Assembly: GCA_951799425.1 (NCBI GenBank)
Contig: OX637394.1
Location: 27,688,001 to 27,752,000, forward strand
Source: Ilex aquifolium
Taxonomy: Eukaryota > Streptophyta > Magnoliopsida > Aquifoliales > Aquifoliaceae
Reading direction: 5' to 3'
DNA length: 64,000 bases
Position 1 is the stretch's first letter; each line of letters opens with the position of its first letter. Position numbers and translations under genes: made by a program. The notes beneath the pieces were generated by a model. It saw nothing but the letters and a program-made list of their open reading frames with translations, made no database searches and had not been told where the DNA came from. Of this stretch, positions 43,627 through 53,933 are shown one piece after another.

Positions 43627-46600
43627 ATGAGCTTTTGGCATCGTGATTTAAGTGGACGTTTAACAAGAGAAGATTCAGATACTCTGTTTGGAAATTTATT
43701 TGATTTATCTGTGTCGAATCACTTCTTGCACACAATGGCTGCTAATCTTAATGGACATAGGCAGAATGATCTTCCCGAACGGGAAGATCATATTGATAGA
43801 GTGAGCAATCATGATGAGAATGATGTGGATAATTTGAATGTCAATCAGGGTAGGACGTTGCGTGAATATTTACAACCCGTACTTCTCACTGAACCGTCAT
43901 GCATCATTTTTCCATTGAATGCCATTCATTTTGTTTTCAAACCTGGCATGATTCAACTACTTCCAAAATTCCTTGGTATAGGTGAAGAGAACCCATATTT
44001 GCACATCAGAGAATTTGGGGATGTATGTGCTACGTTTCATGATCAGAATGTGGCAATGGATATAGTCAGGCTGAAGTTATTTCCTTTTTCATTAAAGGAA
44101 AAAGCTAAAACTTGGTTATATTCGTTGAGATCTAGGTCTATAGGAACATGGCAAGAGATGCAGAAACAATTTTTAAAGAAATTTTTTCCCACACATCGCA
44201 CAAATTCTTTGAAAAGACAGATAATGAATTTTTCTCAAAAGGAGTCTGAAAATTTTTATCAAAGTTGGGAAAGATTTAAAGACCTTCTTGCATCTTACCC
44301 ACATCATGGTTATGAAAGCTGGCGCATAATAAGTTTCTTTTATGAGGGTTTAGGCCCACAATTGCGTCAATTTATAGAAATGATGTGTAATGGGGATTTC
44401 ATGAATAAGGAACCAGATGATGCTTTTGACTATTTAGACCAATTAGCCGAGAATGCACAATCTTGGGATACTACATCCCATGAGCCATCTAAGGGTAAAA
44501 TGGCACAATCATCATCATCTAGTGAGGGTAAATACCAGTTGAGGGAAGAGGATGACCTAGGAGCTAGGATTGCCACCTTAACAAGACGGTTAGAGGCTAT
44601 GGAGTACAAAAAGGTTAACCAGGTTGACACAGTTCAGGTTGAGGAGTTATGTAGTATCTGTGAAATTCCTGGACATCCTATGACGGAGTGTCCATCATTA
44701 CCTGCATTAAAAGAAGTGTATGACCAAGCAAATGTTGTAAACACTTTTTCAAAGCCTTACAATAATCCATACTCGAACACATACAATCCGGGGTGGAAGA
44801 ATCATCCAAATTTTAGTTGGAGGAATGACAATCATGCATCACAACCACCCCAACAAAACTCTTCAAATGTTGCATCTTACATTCCACGCCCAAAAAGAGA
44901 TATTGAGGAGGTGTTGTCACAATTCATGCAGGATCAACGAACATACAATAGACAAACAACTCAGGCTATTGAGGATATGAGGAGTGCAATCACTAAATTG
45001 ACCATTGACCCTTGCCATCAGGAAAAAGGTAAACTTCCAGCACAACCACAACCGAACCCACAGGGTCAATTTGTTGTAAATGAGACTTGCACTTCTGAGA
45101 CTGTCCACGAGCATGTAAAATCTATCACTACACTCCGCAGTGGGAAAGAAATTAATAAAACCATTCCTTTGGAAACTCAAGACTTTGAAAAGATTTCTCA
45201 ACCCATGGAGAGTGATGATAAGATTAGCCTGCCTGAAAGTAATGAATCTGAAAAGTATGTTCCACCTGCACCATTCCCACAGAGATTGCTTACTTCTACT
45301 AGGCCTGTTGTGCATAATGATATGTTAGAGATTTTTAAGCAGGTGAAAATCAATATTCCCTTGTTGGATGCCATTAAACAAATACCTTCTTATGCAAAAT
45401 TTTTGAAAGAGTTATGCACTGTTAAAAGGAAATTAAATGTGCAAAAGAAGGCATTTTTGACTGAGCAGGTATCTTCTATTATACAGCATAGAACTCCACC
45501 AAAATATAAAGACCCAGGTTGTCCTACTATTTCTTGTGTTATAGGCAACCATAGAATTGAACAAGCATTACTGGATTTAGGAGCTAGTGTGAATTTGCTC
45601 CCTTATTCAGTATATGAGCAATTAGGGTTGGGGGAGTTAAAACCCACTTCGGTTACACTTCAATTAGCTGACCGATCAGTGAAGATACCGAGGGGTATAG
45701 TGGAAGATGTTTTAGTACAGGTTGATAAATTCTATTTTCCAGTGGATTTCATAATTTTAGACACTCAACCTGTATTAAGTACTAGTGCTCAAATTCCCGT
45801 CATTTTAGGCAGACCATTCCTAGCAACTTCAAATGCTCTAATTAATTGCAGGAATAGTGTGATGAAATTGACATTTGGGAATATGACATTAGAGCTCAAC
45901 ATTTTTAATGTGTGTAAACAACCTGGGAATATTGATGAGGATGTGCATGAAGTTAACATGATTGAATCTATTGTTCCAAGCAGAGTGTATGATTATTCCC
46001 TGTTTGATCCACTTGAAGCATGTTTGCTTGAACAATATTCTGAGTTAGAGATAGATGAAAAGAATGCTGACATTTCTGTTTCAACTAATATATTAAACTC
46101 TTTGCAGGTACTTGAAATGAGAGAGTTGAGACAGAGATTTGAGGAGCTCCCACCAAGAACTGATCCACCAATACCATCCAAGGATAAAGCCCCCAAGCTA
46201 GACCTCAAGCAATTACCGGTAGAATTGAAGTATGCATTTTTAGGAGATGATGAAACTTATCCGGTAATAATTTCTTCTCAATTGAATTCAGCACAGGAAG
46301 GTATGTTGTTACATCTTCTTAAGGAACATAAGAATGCAATTGGTTGGACTTTAGCTGATATAAAAGGAATTAGTCCTTTGGTTTGCACCCACAAAATTTA
46401 TTTGGAGGATAATGCTAAAACATCTAGGGAGATGCAACGTAGGCTAAATCCACATATGAAAGAAGTTGTGAAAAAAGAGGTGTTGAAACTGTTAGATGTA
46501 GGAATTATCTACCCTATTGCAGACAGCAAATGGGTAAGCCCCACACAAGTAGTTCCTAAGAAATCTGGAGTCACTGTAGTTGCCAATGAGAATAATGAGC

Positions 46601-49095
46601 TTGTGCCAACTAGGACAGTTACTGGTTGGAGAATGTGCATAGACTACAGGAGACTTAATGCTGTTACTAGAAAAGATCACTTCCCTTTACCTTTCATGGA
46701 CCAAATTTTAGAAAGGGTAGCTTCACACTTATACTATTGTTTTTTAGATGGTTACTCTGGATATAACCAGATTGAAATTGCCCTAGAAGACCAAGAGAAG
46801 ACCACATTTACTTGCCCCTTTGGCACCTTTGCTTATCGAAGGATGCCTTTTGGACTATGCAATGCACCTGCGACCTTTCAAAGATGTATGCTGAGTATTT
46901 TCAGTGATATGGTTGAACGTTTTCTTGAAGTTTTTATGGATGATTTCACTGTTTTTGGTGATTCCTATGATGACTGTTTATCTAACCTTGAAAAAGTGCT
47001 TATAAGATGTGAAGAAAAGAACCTGTTACTTAACTGGGAGAAGTGCCATTTCATGGTTAAAAAGGGAATTGTTCTTGATCACATTGTCTCTTCTGAGGGA
47101 ATTCAGGTGGATAAGGCAAAAATTGGATTAATCGCTGATTTACCTATTCCTAAAGCCCTTAAGGATGTTAGATCTTTCTTGGGTCATGCTGGTTTTTATA
47201 GGAGATTTATAAAGGATTTTAGTTCCATATCTAGACCACTTTGCAGTCTCCTAGGGAAAGACACACCTTTTGAGTGGGATAATGCATGCCAAGAGTCTTT
47301 TGATAAGTTAAAGGGCATGCTTATCACTGCTCCAATCATGCAACCCCCAGATTGGAGTCTTCCTTTCGAAATCATGTGTGATGCCAGTGACTATGCTGTA
47401 GGGGCAGTTTTAGGACAAAGGAATGACAAAAAGCCTCATGTCATCTACTATGCCAGTAGGACTTTAAATAGTGCACAGATGAATTATTCTACCACAGAAA
47501 AAGAGTTATTGGCTGTAGTATTCACACTAGACAAATTCAGGTCATATTTAGTAGGTTTTCCCATTGTTATCTTCACAGACCATGCAGCTCTCAAATACTT
47601 ATTAACTAAGAAAGATGCAAAACCGAGACTGTTGAGGTGGATCCTACTACTCCAAGAATTTGATATCACTATTAAAGATAAAAAAGGAGTGGAAAATGTA
47701 GTGGTTGACCATTTGTCTAGACTAGTGAGTGATGTGCCTATTGAGACAGTGCCGATCAAAGATACTTTCCCAGATGAACAGTTGTTGGCAGTTTCTTCAA
47801 TACCATGGTTTGCTGACATTGTGAATTTTCTTGTTACAGGTAACATGCCACCAGCTTGGACTGCTTTGGATAAGAGGAAATTTTTAGTAGAGGTAAAGAG
47901 TTTCTTCTGGGATGACCCATATCTTTTCAAATATTGCCCAGATCAGATTATCCGGAGATGTGTACCCGATAATGAGGTAAGTAGCATTCTATCTTTTTGT
48001 CATGCGGGAGCCTGTGGAGGCCATTTTTCTATGAAAAAGACCGCTGCGAAAGTTTTGCAGTGTGGTTTTTATTGGCCTACAATTTTTAAGGATGCTCATA
48101 ACTTTTGTAAAGTGTGTGAGCGATGTCAAAAACTAGGGGGATTAACCCGTAGGAACATGATGCCCCTAAACCCAATTTTGATTATAGAAATTTTTGACTG
48201 TTGGGGAATAGATTTCATGGGTCCTTTCCCCCCATCTTTTGGGTATATGTACATTTTAGTGGGAATAGATTATGTCTCTAAGTGGGTTGAAGCTATACCA
48301 TGTCGGACAAATGATCATAAAGTTTTTTTGAAATTTTTAAAGGAAAATATTTTGTCCAGATTTGGTATACCTAGAGCCATTATCAGTGATGGGGGATTGC
48401 ATTTCTGTAATAGGCCTTTTGAGAATTTGATGAAAAAATATGGTGTAACACATAAAGTTGCGACTCCCTATCACCCACAGACAAGTGGTCAAGTAGAGCT
48501 TGCTAATCGGGAAATTTCTTACATTTTGGAAAAAACGGTGAATCCAGATCGTAAAGATTGGTCGTTACGACTACTCGATGCATTATGGGCATACCGAACT
48601 GCATATAAATCCCCGATTGGTATGTCTCCATATAGATTGATTTATGGAAAAGCTTGTCACTTGCCTGTGGAATTAGAGCATAAAGCATATTGGGCCATTA
48701 AAATGTTCAACTTTAGTTTTGACCAAGCTGGCACTGCACGAAAATTACAGCTAAATGAGCTTGATGAGATCCGCAATGAAGCATATGAGAACTCTAGAAT
48801 CAGTAAAGAACGCATGAAGGTGTTTCATGATAAGAATATTGTGCGTAAAAACTTTACACCTGCACAGAAAGTTCTTCTTTATAATTCTAGGCTTCACATC
48901 TTTAAAGGAAAGCTTCGGACTAGATGGAGTGGTCCGTACGTTGTCAAGGAAGTATTCCCATATGGAACAGTGGAGATTGAAAACCCAAGTAATGGGAACA
49001 TTTTTAAGGTTAATGGACAAAGATTGAAACCATTCTTGGAGGAAGGTATCATGGAAGTGGAATCCATCGAATTGATGGATCCCCACTATGAATAA
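43627..49095 (+). CDS. Gag-Pol polyprotein of element E (1,822 residues)
   Basis: One open frame carries all replication parts. Residues 1-340 are Gag with the core '[19 protein letters not shown] ... [19 protein letters not shown]', then a CCHC knuckle [14 protein letters not shown] (about 342-356). Protease has [13 protein letters not shown] (about 645-660). Reverse transcriptase spans about 930-1125 with FMDDF at about 1103. RNase H (about 1238-1367) shows [25 protein letters not shown] and VVDHLSRL. Integrase has an HHCC head (about 1453-1505) and DDE residues at GIDFMG, ISDGG and QVELANRE (about 1528-1640). No chromodomain is seen at the C-terminus. The start ATG was taken as the first in the frame after the leader. 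Gag and Pol share one frame, so no frameshift is needed. Confidence 0.92.
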   Translation: MSFWHRDLSGRLTREDSDTLFGNLFDLSVSNHFLHTMAANLNGHRQNDLPEREDHIDRVSNHDENDVDNLNVNQGRTLREYLQPVLLTEPSCIIFPLNAIHFVFKPGMIQLLPKFLGIGEENPYLHIREFGDVCATFHDQNVAMDIVRLKLFPFSLKEKAKTWLYSLRSRSIGTWQEMQKQFLKKFFPTHRTNSLKRQIMNFSQKESENFYQSWERFKDLLASYPHHGYESWRIISFFYEGLGPQLRQFIEMMCNGDFMNKEPDDAFDYLDQLAENAQSWDTTSHEPSKGKMAQSSSSSEGKYQLREEDDLGARIATLTRRLEAMEYKKVNQVDTVQVEELCSICEIPGHPMTECPSLPALKEVYDQANVVNTFSKPYNNPYSNTYNPGWKNHPNFSWRNDNHASQPPQQNSSNVASYIPRPKRDIEEVLSQFMQDQRTYNRQTTQAIEDMRSAITKLTIDPCHQEKGKLPAQPQPNPQGQFVVNETCTSETVHEHVKSITTLRSGKEINKTIPLETQDFEKISQPMESDDKISLPESNESEKYVPPAPFPQRLLTSTRPVVHNDMLEIFKQVKINIPLLDAIKQIPSYAKFLKELCTVKRKLNVQKKAFLTEQVSSIIQHRTPPKYKDPGCPTISCVIGNHRIEQALLDLGASVNLLPYSVYEQLGLGELKPTSVTLQLADRSVKIPRGIVEDVLVQVDKFYFPVDFIILDTQPVLSTSAQIPVILGRPFLATSNALINCRNSVMKLTFGNMTLELNIFNVCKQPGNIDEDVHEVNMIESIVPSRVYDYSLFDPLEACLLEQYSELEIDEKNADISVSTNILNSLQVLEMRELRQRFEELPPRTDPPIPSKDKAPKLDLKQLPVELKYAFLGDDETYPVIISSQLNSAQEGMLLHLLKEHKNAIGWTLADIKGISPLVCTHKIYLEDNAKTSREMQRRLNPHMKEVVKKEVLKLLDVGIIYPIADSKWVSPTQVVPKKSGVTVVANENNELVPTRTVTGWRMCIDYRRLNAVTRKDHFPLPFMDQILERVASHLYYCFLDGYSGYNQIEIALEDQEKTTFTCPFGTFAYRRMPFGLCNAPATFQRCMLSIFSDMVERFLEVFMDDFTVFGDSYDDCLSNLEKVLIRCEEKNLLLNWEKCHFMVKKGIVLDHIVSSEGIQVDKAKIGLIADLPIPKALKDVRSFLGHAGFYRRFIKDFSSISRPLCSLLGKDTPFEWDNACQESFDKLKGMLITAPIMQPPDWSLPFEIMCDASDYAVGAVLGQRNDKKPHVIYYASRTLNSAQMNYSTTEKELLAVVFTLDKFRSYLVGFPIVIFTDHAALKYLLTKKDAKPRLLRWILLLQEFDITIKDKKGVENVVVDHLSRLVSDVPIETVPIKDTFPDEQLLAVSSIPWFADIVNFLVTGNMPPAWTALDKRKFLVEVKSFFWDDPYLFKYCPDQIIRRCVPDNEVSSILSFCHAGACGGHFSMKKTAAKVLQCGFYWPTIFKDAHNFCKVCERCQKLGGLTRRNMMPLNPILIIEIFDCWGIDFMGPFPPSFGYMYILVGIDYVSKWVEAIPCRTNDHKVFLKFLKENILSRFGIPRAIISDGGLHFCNRPFENLMKKYGVTHKVATPYHPQTSGQVELANREISYILEKTVNPDRKDWSLRLLDALWAYRTAYKSPIGMSPYRLIYGKACHLPVELEHKAYWAIKMFNFSFDQAGTARKLQLNELDEIRNEAYENSRISKERMKVFHDKNIVRKNFTPAQKVLLYNSRLHIFKGKLRTRWSGPYVVKEVFPYGTVEIENPSNGNIFKVNGQRLKPFLEEGIMEVESIELMDPHYE

Positions 49096-49264
49096 TCTGT
49101 CTCAAACCATTTGGTGTATACTGTTGTATATTAGTGTATGTTGTTTTCTCTTTAATTTTTCTACAGATGCATGAGCACATTTTACGCGCATCCGGTATGT
49201 TCTTTCTATCCCTTATTTGATCTTACTCTATGTATTCATACATTGCGGACAATGCAAATTTTTG

Positions 49265-49277
49265 AGTGGGGGGGTGG
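49265..49277 (+). promoter_or_regulatory. Internal polypurine tract of element E
   Basis: 'gagtgggggggtggagag' follows 'gcggacaatgca', 170 bases after pol, as in A, F and N. It may prime plus-strand synthesis a second time (inference). Confidence 0.55.
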
Positions 49278-49508
49278 AGAGCATTTACTTGATAATACAA
49301 AGCATATTGAATTTTGAAAAAAAATTTTGAATTTGATGTGCACATGCAACTGTGTTTATTTTTTTTAGATAGTTAAGTAGAATTTTCTTATTTTTGGCCT
49401 TTTTGGCCTTAGAAATTTTTAGAAGTAGAAGGGAATCACTTGGGAGAGAAATAGTTGAGGAAAAGTGTGAATTTTTCTAAGTATAGAGAAATAACTCACT
49501 GGAACACG

Positions 49509-49780
49509 CGTCCGGACGCAAGGACATAGAGCAAAACCTACTGGAAGTCGCGTCCGGACGGGATCCAAAAGCCTGAACTCTCTGGACTTCGCGTCCGGAC
49601 GGAATACCAACACGCGTCCGGACGGGAAAGCCAAACGTTTGAAATTCAGAGTACGCGTCCGGACAGTTGAACCCCATGCGTCCGGACGCGTGATCTTTAA
49701 GGCTAATTAATGCGGCAGTTGAGGCGCGTCCGGACGGGTTAACCCCATGCGTCCGGACGCGTGTGAAAAATCTATAAATA
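49509..49780 (+). promoter_or_regulatory. Putative internal promoter of the third ORF in element E
   Basis: Eight CGTCCGGACG units (starting at 49509, 49551, 49592, 49615, 49656, 49679, 49727 and 49750; the fifth has one mismatch) are followed 14 bases later by TATAAATA (49773-49780), 87 bases before the ORF3 ATG. The LTR promoter has the same unit and the same TATA octamer, and longer phrases such as 'actggaacacgcgtccggacg' are shared, so the region looks derived from, or kept similar to, the LTR promoter. Promoter activity is inferred. Confidence 0.65.
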
Positions 49781-49866
49781 CCGACTATCCGGTCAGTATT
49801 TCTTGCACTTCCAAAACCAGAATACATTCCCTCTTCCTCTATACCTGCCTTTCATCCCGTTTTGCC

Positions 49867-50961
49867 ATGGCACCACCTAGAGCCTCAACCTCTAAGAGAC
49901 CCCGAACCAGTACTCACGAGCCTCAAGAGGAAGAGGACACCACTTTTGACCCAGTCCGCTTCCAGATTTTGGAAGAAAAGGTGAGGTTTTTCAAGTACTA
50001 TGCAACAAAACCTATTGTATGTGAGAGGAAGGTTGAGCATGAAGATTTTGCCAGGCTGGGAGTTCAGGAACTAATAGTGTCTAGGAGGTGGGCCGGTTTT
50101 ATGGGGAATGAGTGGCTGTGCATCCCCATTCTAGCTAGAGAGTTTTACAGTAATGCCAATGACTGTGGAGATGGAGTTATCACTACCTATGTTCGGGGGA
50201 AGAATATTAGGGTGGACGCCACTGTCATAGCTAGGCTAGTTGGAATGAGTCAGGCTCGGGTGGTCAATCCGGAGTACCCACAGAATTATGCTGGAAATGA
50301 GGTGGGGAAGGAGCTACTTGGGGACCCGGACTTTGTGTGGACAGAGAATGTGAAGTTTCTCCAGCAGGGAGATTTGACCAACAAGTACAAAATTCTTAAT
50401 TTGATTTCGGTATCAAATATTTTTCCTTTGTTGAGAAATAACCACATCTATCTTGACCGAGCCAGACTCCTCTATGCCATAGGTACTCGTAAGACCATAG
50501 ACCTTCCCTCACTCATCTTTTCTGAAATGCGGAGAGCCATCGTTGACCCGAAAAAACCATCTCTCCCTTTTGCTGGCTTGGCTACTGCCTTGTGCGAGCA
50601 AGCAGGGGTGGTGATTGATGCCACAATGGAGCGGGCAAAGAAAGTGGTGGCACTCAACTCTGGCACCCTTTTGAAGAGTCAGAGTGTAGCCAGGCCAGTG
50701 CCAGGAGAGAGGGGTCCAGGTCAGGAGCAGGCAGCACCACCAGGGGTGGGACAAGATGAGGAGGATTGGGATCAGTTTCTCAGTATTGATGAGGACTTTG
50801 AGATACCAGTGGATGAGGACACTGATCCCAGGACTGATAGGCAGATCTTGTTTGAGTTGTTGAGAGGACAGAGAGAGATGAGGAAGGAGATGAAGGAGTT
50901 GAGGGCACAGATGAGAGGGCTAGGGCACAGTTCTCATGATCAGACAGGCCCCTCATCTTAG
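49867..50961 (+). CDS. Third ORF of element E (plant-transposon-protein-like), 365 residues
   Basis: Starting at the ATG after the TATA box (MAPPRASTSKRPRTS), the protein has a basic Pro/Ser/Arg head that looks like a nuclear-localisation segment and no membrane segment, unlike the A and F versions. The core has 'REFYSNANDCGDGVITTYVRGKNIRVDATVIARLVGM' (about residues 95-135), typical of the plant domain often named 'putative plant transposon protein', and 'YLDRARLLYAIGTRKTIDLPSLIFSEM' (about 195-225). After about residue 275 it becomes Gly/Pro/Gln-rich, then acidic, and ends in a charged helix with 'LLRGQREMRKEMKELRAQMRGL'. The biochemical role is unknown; the env-like position does not prove an envelope. 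The frame also opens upstream (49747), but that start lies before the TATA box. Confidence 0.75.
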   Translation: MAPPRASTSKRPRTSTHEPQEEEDTTFDPVRFQILEEKVRFFKYYATKPIVCERKVEHEDFARLGVQELIVSRRWAGFMGNEWLCIPILAREFYSNANDCGDGVITTYVRGKNIRVDATVIARLVGMSQARVVNPEYPQNYAGNEVGKELLGDPDFVWTENVKFLQQGDLTNKYKILNLISVSNIFPLLRNNHIYLDRARLLYAIGTRKTIDLPSLIFSEMRRAIVDPKKPSLPFAGLATALCEQAGVVIDATMERAKKVVALNSGTLLKSQSVARPVPGERGPGQEQAAPPGVGQDEEDWDQFLSIDEDFEIPVDEDTDPRTDRQILFELLRGQREMRKEMKELRAQMRGLGHSSHDQTGPSS

Positions 50962-51359
50962 GATTATTTCTTCTAGGTCCCGGGGTTTGACAGTTGTCTC
51001 TTTTATTTTCTTTACTGTATTTGTGAAATCAAAGCCTATTTCGGGTAGTTTTTGTTAGGCTTGATTTCTTTTCTCTTTTGAATATGCATTGTACTTGAAT
51101 TCTCAGTATTATATAAAATGCATATTTTGTTTGGTGTGTTACCAAATATCTAAACAACATTGTTATGAATAAGTTGATACCACAATATAGAAATAATTTG
51201 CTCAACTTTAAATTTGTAACTGTTTAAGCATCACAGAGAACTTTATTTTATATTTCTGTATCTCGTATCATATTCTTATAAAAAACTCAAAATTTGTGCA
51301 CTTTAGACTTTACCAAGTTGAAAATTTGTTAGGTATGTTACCTTGAGAACTTGAAACAT

Positions 51360-52740
51360 ATAGTGGAGATGCATAAAAACCCTAGTGAGTTTTGATCTAA
51401 TCTTTCTTGGAGGGTTATTTACATTTACTCAATAAAAAAATATTTTTATTCAGCTAATCTCCTTCAATAGTCTCATTATTTTTGTTTTGGTTAACACCAA
51501 TATTGTGAATGATTGCTTGACTTTGAATTATTTGCATGAGAAGTGTGTTATCAAAAGCTCTTGAGATATGATTTTAGGCCATCTTTGTCATTATTTGAGC
51601 CTAAACCTAATTCTTTGAATATTATTATCCCTAGAAGCCATGATTGAGCCTTTAAATAAAAAATTTATTTCTTATGCCCAACATATAATAACCAAGCCAA
51701 TAAAAAATATATATATATATCTTTTACCCTTGGTTATCCTGAGATTGAACTTTTATTGTTTATGTAATTTGAGAGATGTTGGTTGAGAAAAGATGAAAAA
51801 AAAAAAAGAAAAAAAAAGAAAAAAAAGAGTTTTACATACTTGTGAATATTTGCATTAGATGTCTTGCTGAAAAAAAGAAAAGAAAAAAAAAAGTTGAAAA
51901 AAAAAAGAAAGACAATATGTCTAGCTGTGAAAAAAAAAAGAGAAAAAAATAGCAAGCATGTGTTTGAAAAAAAAAAAATATGAGCAAGTGATGTAAATTG
52001 TGCTTCTAAAGGATGGAGAGTGAAAGGCTATGGAAAAAAGTTTGGTTGTGTAATGTACATGTTCTCTCGGGATAGTCTTTTGAATTCCTGAATATCCTTC
52101 GTTTCAAAACCCTAATCCCAAGGCCCCATTACAACCTTAAATAAAGTCCTATCTGATCTCAAGAGTGTATTGAGGATGCATGACTTTTGTGAATAAGGAA
52201 GAGAATAGCGATTATTTATTTATTGTGTGTTGATTTCCTTTCATGAGATTATGTCAAGTCATTTTCTTTTGGATTACAATTATTTCAATGGAACATGTGA
52301 GCAGTATTTTGTGTTGATTTAAATATCCTCCACTCACATGTGATACTTGAGTGTATAGTCATTATAATCTGAGAGAATTGTTCATGAGTGAATTATCTAG
52401 TGAGATTTGGCATTGAGATGAATAGTTGATAGTTGTAGAGGAGATTACCAGATAAATTATTGACTTGGTATAATTAACCCACACTACACACGAGTTTATA
52501 TGAGAATATGATAAGTGCATACAGCGATATACCGCATAGTTCTATATGTTGTTTTGCATATGCTTATAAAAAAGTTTGTGTTTTAAAATTTCAATAATGT
52601 GGTAGCAACTTATATTGTACAAGTGTTATTCAGATGTTTGAGCACAAGGTGATGTTTGTGGGTATCATCTCTGGAAACCCTCACGAGACTATACTCGTCC
52701 ACTAGGGGAAACCTAGGGGTTTAAAGGCTTGTTGCATATG
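51360..52740 (+). other. Conserved non-coding region of element E
   Basis: Ordered blocks shared with A, F and N: 'agtggagatgcataa...tttacatttactcaa' (51364-51431), 'gattttaggccat...gagcct' (51560-51602), 'ccatgattgagccttt' (51638-51653), 'acccttggttatcctgag' (51725-51743), an A/G-rich tract (51783-51990), 'cccaaggccccattacaacc' (52111-52131), 'tttcatgagattatgtcaag' (52241-52260), an 'atgtgagca...ctcacatg' block (52286-52345), 'tagtgagatttggcattgag' (52398-52420) and 'gaaacc..cacgagac..ctcgtc' (52672-52705). Here it lies after the third ORF, whereas in A and F it lies before it. 50962-51359 shows only AT-rich sequence. Confidence 0.72.
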
Positions 52741-52819
52741 CTAAATGCAATCGTGAAGCCTACGAAAATGGTTATGTCTTTTGTTTTTGTTAGTATTCTG
52801 TTTTTATTTGCTTGCCTTA

Positions 52820-52849
52820 CTAGGGACTAGCAAGGTTTAAGTGGGGGGG
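52820..52849 (+). promoter_or_regulatory. Hairpin and terminal polypurine tract of element E
   Basis: 'ttactagggactagcaa' forms a CTAG-GGA-CTAG stem with imperfect flanks, then 'aagtggggggg' ends at the LTR. It matches the arrangement in A and N. Confidence 0.75.
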
Positions 52850-53933
52850 TATGATTCAGGTCTAATATTTACATTTGTCAGAGGTAATATTAATCATTTT
52901 ATTGTGAAAGTGTGATATTTATGATGATTTAATTGAAGATTAAGGCTATGAGAATAAAAGATGAGTTGTGTTGTTTTGCAGGTTAATAGTGCACAATTGG
53001 AGTGAAGCTATGAGAAGAAAGGAAGCATAGCTCAGGACGGATCACACTGGAACACGCGTCCGGACGGAGGAAGTATACGCGTCCGAACGCGATTGGCAGA
53101 AAGTTGACAAACGAAGCAAGGACCATTCTGGAAGGCGCGTCCGGACGGTTGAGAGAGTCGCGTCCGGACGCGTGTCAAACCTCTGCTGCCGAATTTAGAA
53201 TCCTAGTGGGATGCAATCTCTGGGGAATGTAATTTATAAATACAAACCTAGGACTTTGTAAAGGATCTATCTTTATTCTCTTTGTTTTTAGTCTATTTTT
53301 CTGAATCCTTTACCATGTCTGGCTAGAAGGCTAAGCTAGGGCTAGGGGAAAATCTCTCAACGAAGTACGGTATTTTTATTGACTCTTATACTTAAGGATT
53401 TATGAAACTGTGTTAATTTAATTCCTAATATTTTAGCAAAGTGTTTATGCTGTATAAATTCTTGAGTTGTTGTGCCACGTACATCGATTGCTTGAGTTTC
53501 CCTGCGTGTAAATCACTGGTTATTCCACGCTGGAAGGATTAACATTATTTCATAGAATAATATGATTGAATGATTATTCAGGTTCCTGGTAGTCGTTTGA
53601 TTATAACTTTTGGATTTATCACTTGATTTGTTAATTGGGTTAACTGACATTTAATTCCTCTTTCAAGTCAAGCTTTGAGTCTTTAACTATTATTGTATGA
53701 AGTTGAGAGGGAGTACCTGATGCTCTAGTATTTTATTTATTACTGTTTTAATTACCAAAAATCACTTTTCTCCAATCAACAACTTTCCAAACAAATCCTT
53801 TTTCGTTCAAATTACTTTTGTTGTTTGTGTGATTGTTCCTTGTTACAATTCCTCGTGGGATCGACCTCGGACTTCCGAGAATATATTATTTTGCTCAACC
53901 TGCGCTTGGGTTTACACTTTTAAAGTTGAAGCA
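52850..53933 (+). repeat. 3' LTR of element E
   Basis: It has the same 1,084-bp length as the 5' LTR and differs at about four positions. The palindrome array and TATAAATA (53235-53242) are intact. It joins D's RNase H sequence at 53934. Confidence 0.92.

Larger units (their letters stand above)
42365..53933 (+). mobile_element. Element E: Athila-type Ty3/Gypsy retrotransposon, looks whole and young
   Basis: An 11,569-bp unit: 5' LTR (42365-43448), tRNA-Asp primer site, one continuous gag-pol frame of 1,822 codons (43627-49095), internal purine tract (49265), a promoter-like palindrome array and third ORF (49509-50961), a conserved non-coding region (51360-52740), hairpin and terminal polypurine tract, and 3' LTR (52850-53933). 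The LTRs have equal length and differ at about 4 of 1,084 sites (0.4%), which suggests insertion within roughly the last few hundred thousand years. It interrupts D's RNase H coding sequence. A clear 5-bp target duplication could not be read at the edges. No obvious breaks are seen; whether it is active is unknown. Confidence 0.92.

Noticed and set aside
49867-50961. Envelope gene or host gene call for E's third ORF
   Set aside because: It lies inside E, has no signal peptide or membrane segment and matches the plant-transposon-protein-like core of the A and F third ORFs. Envelope function cannot be supported.
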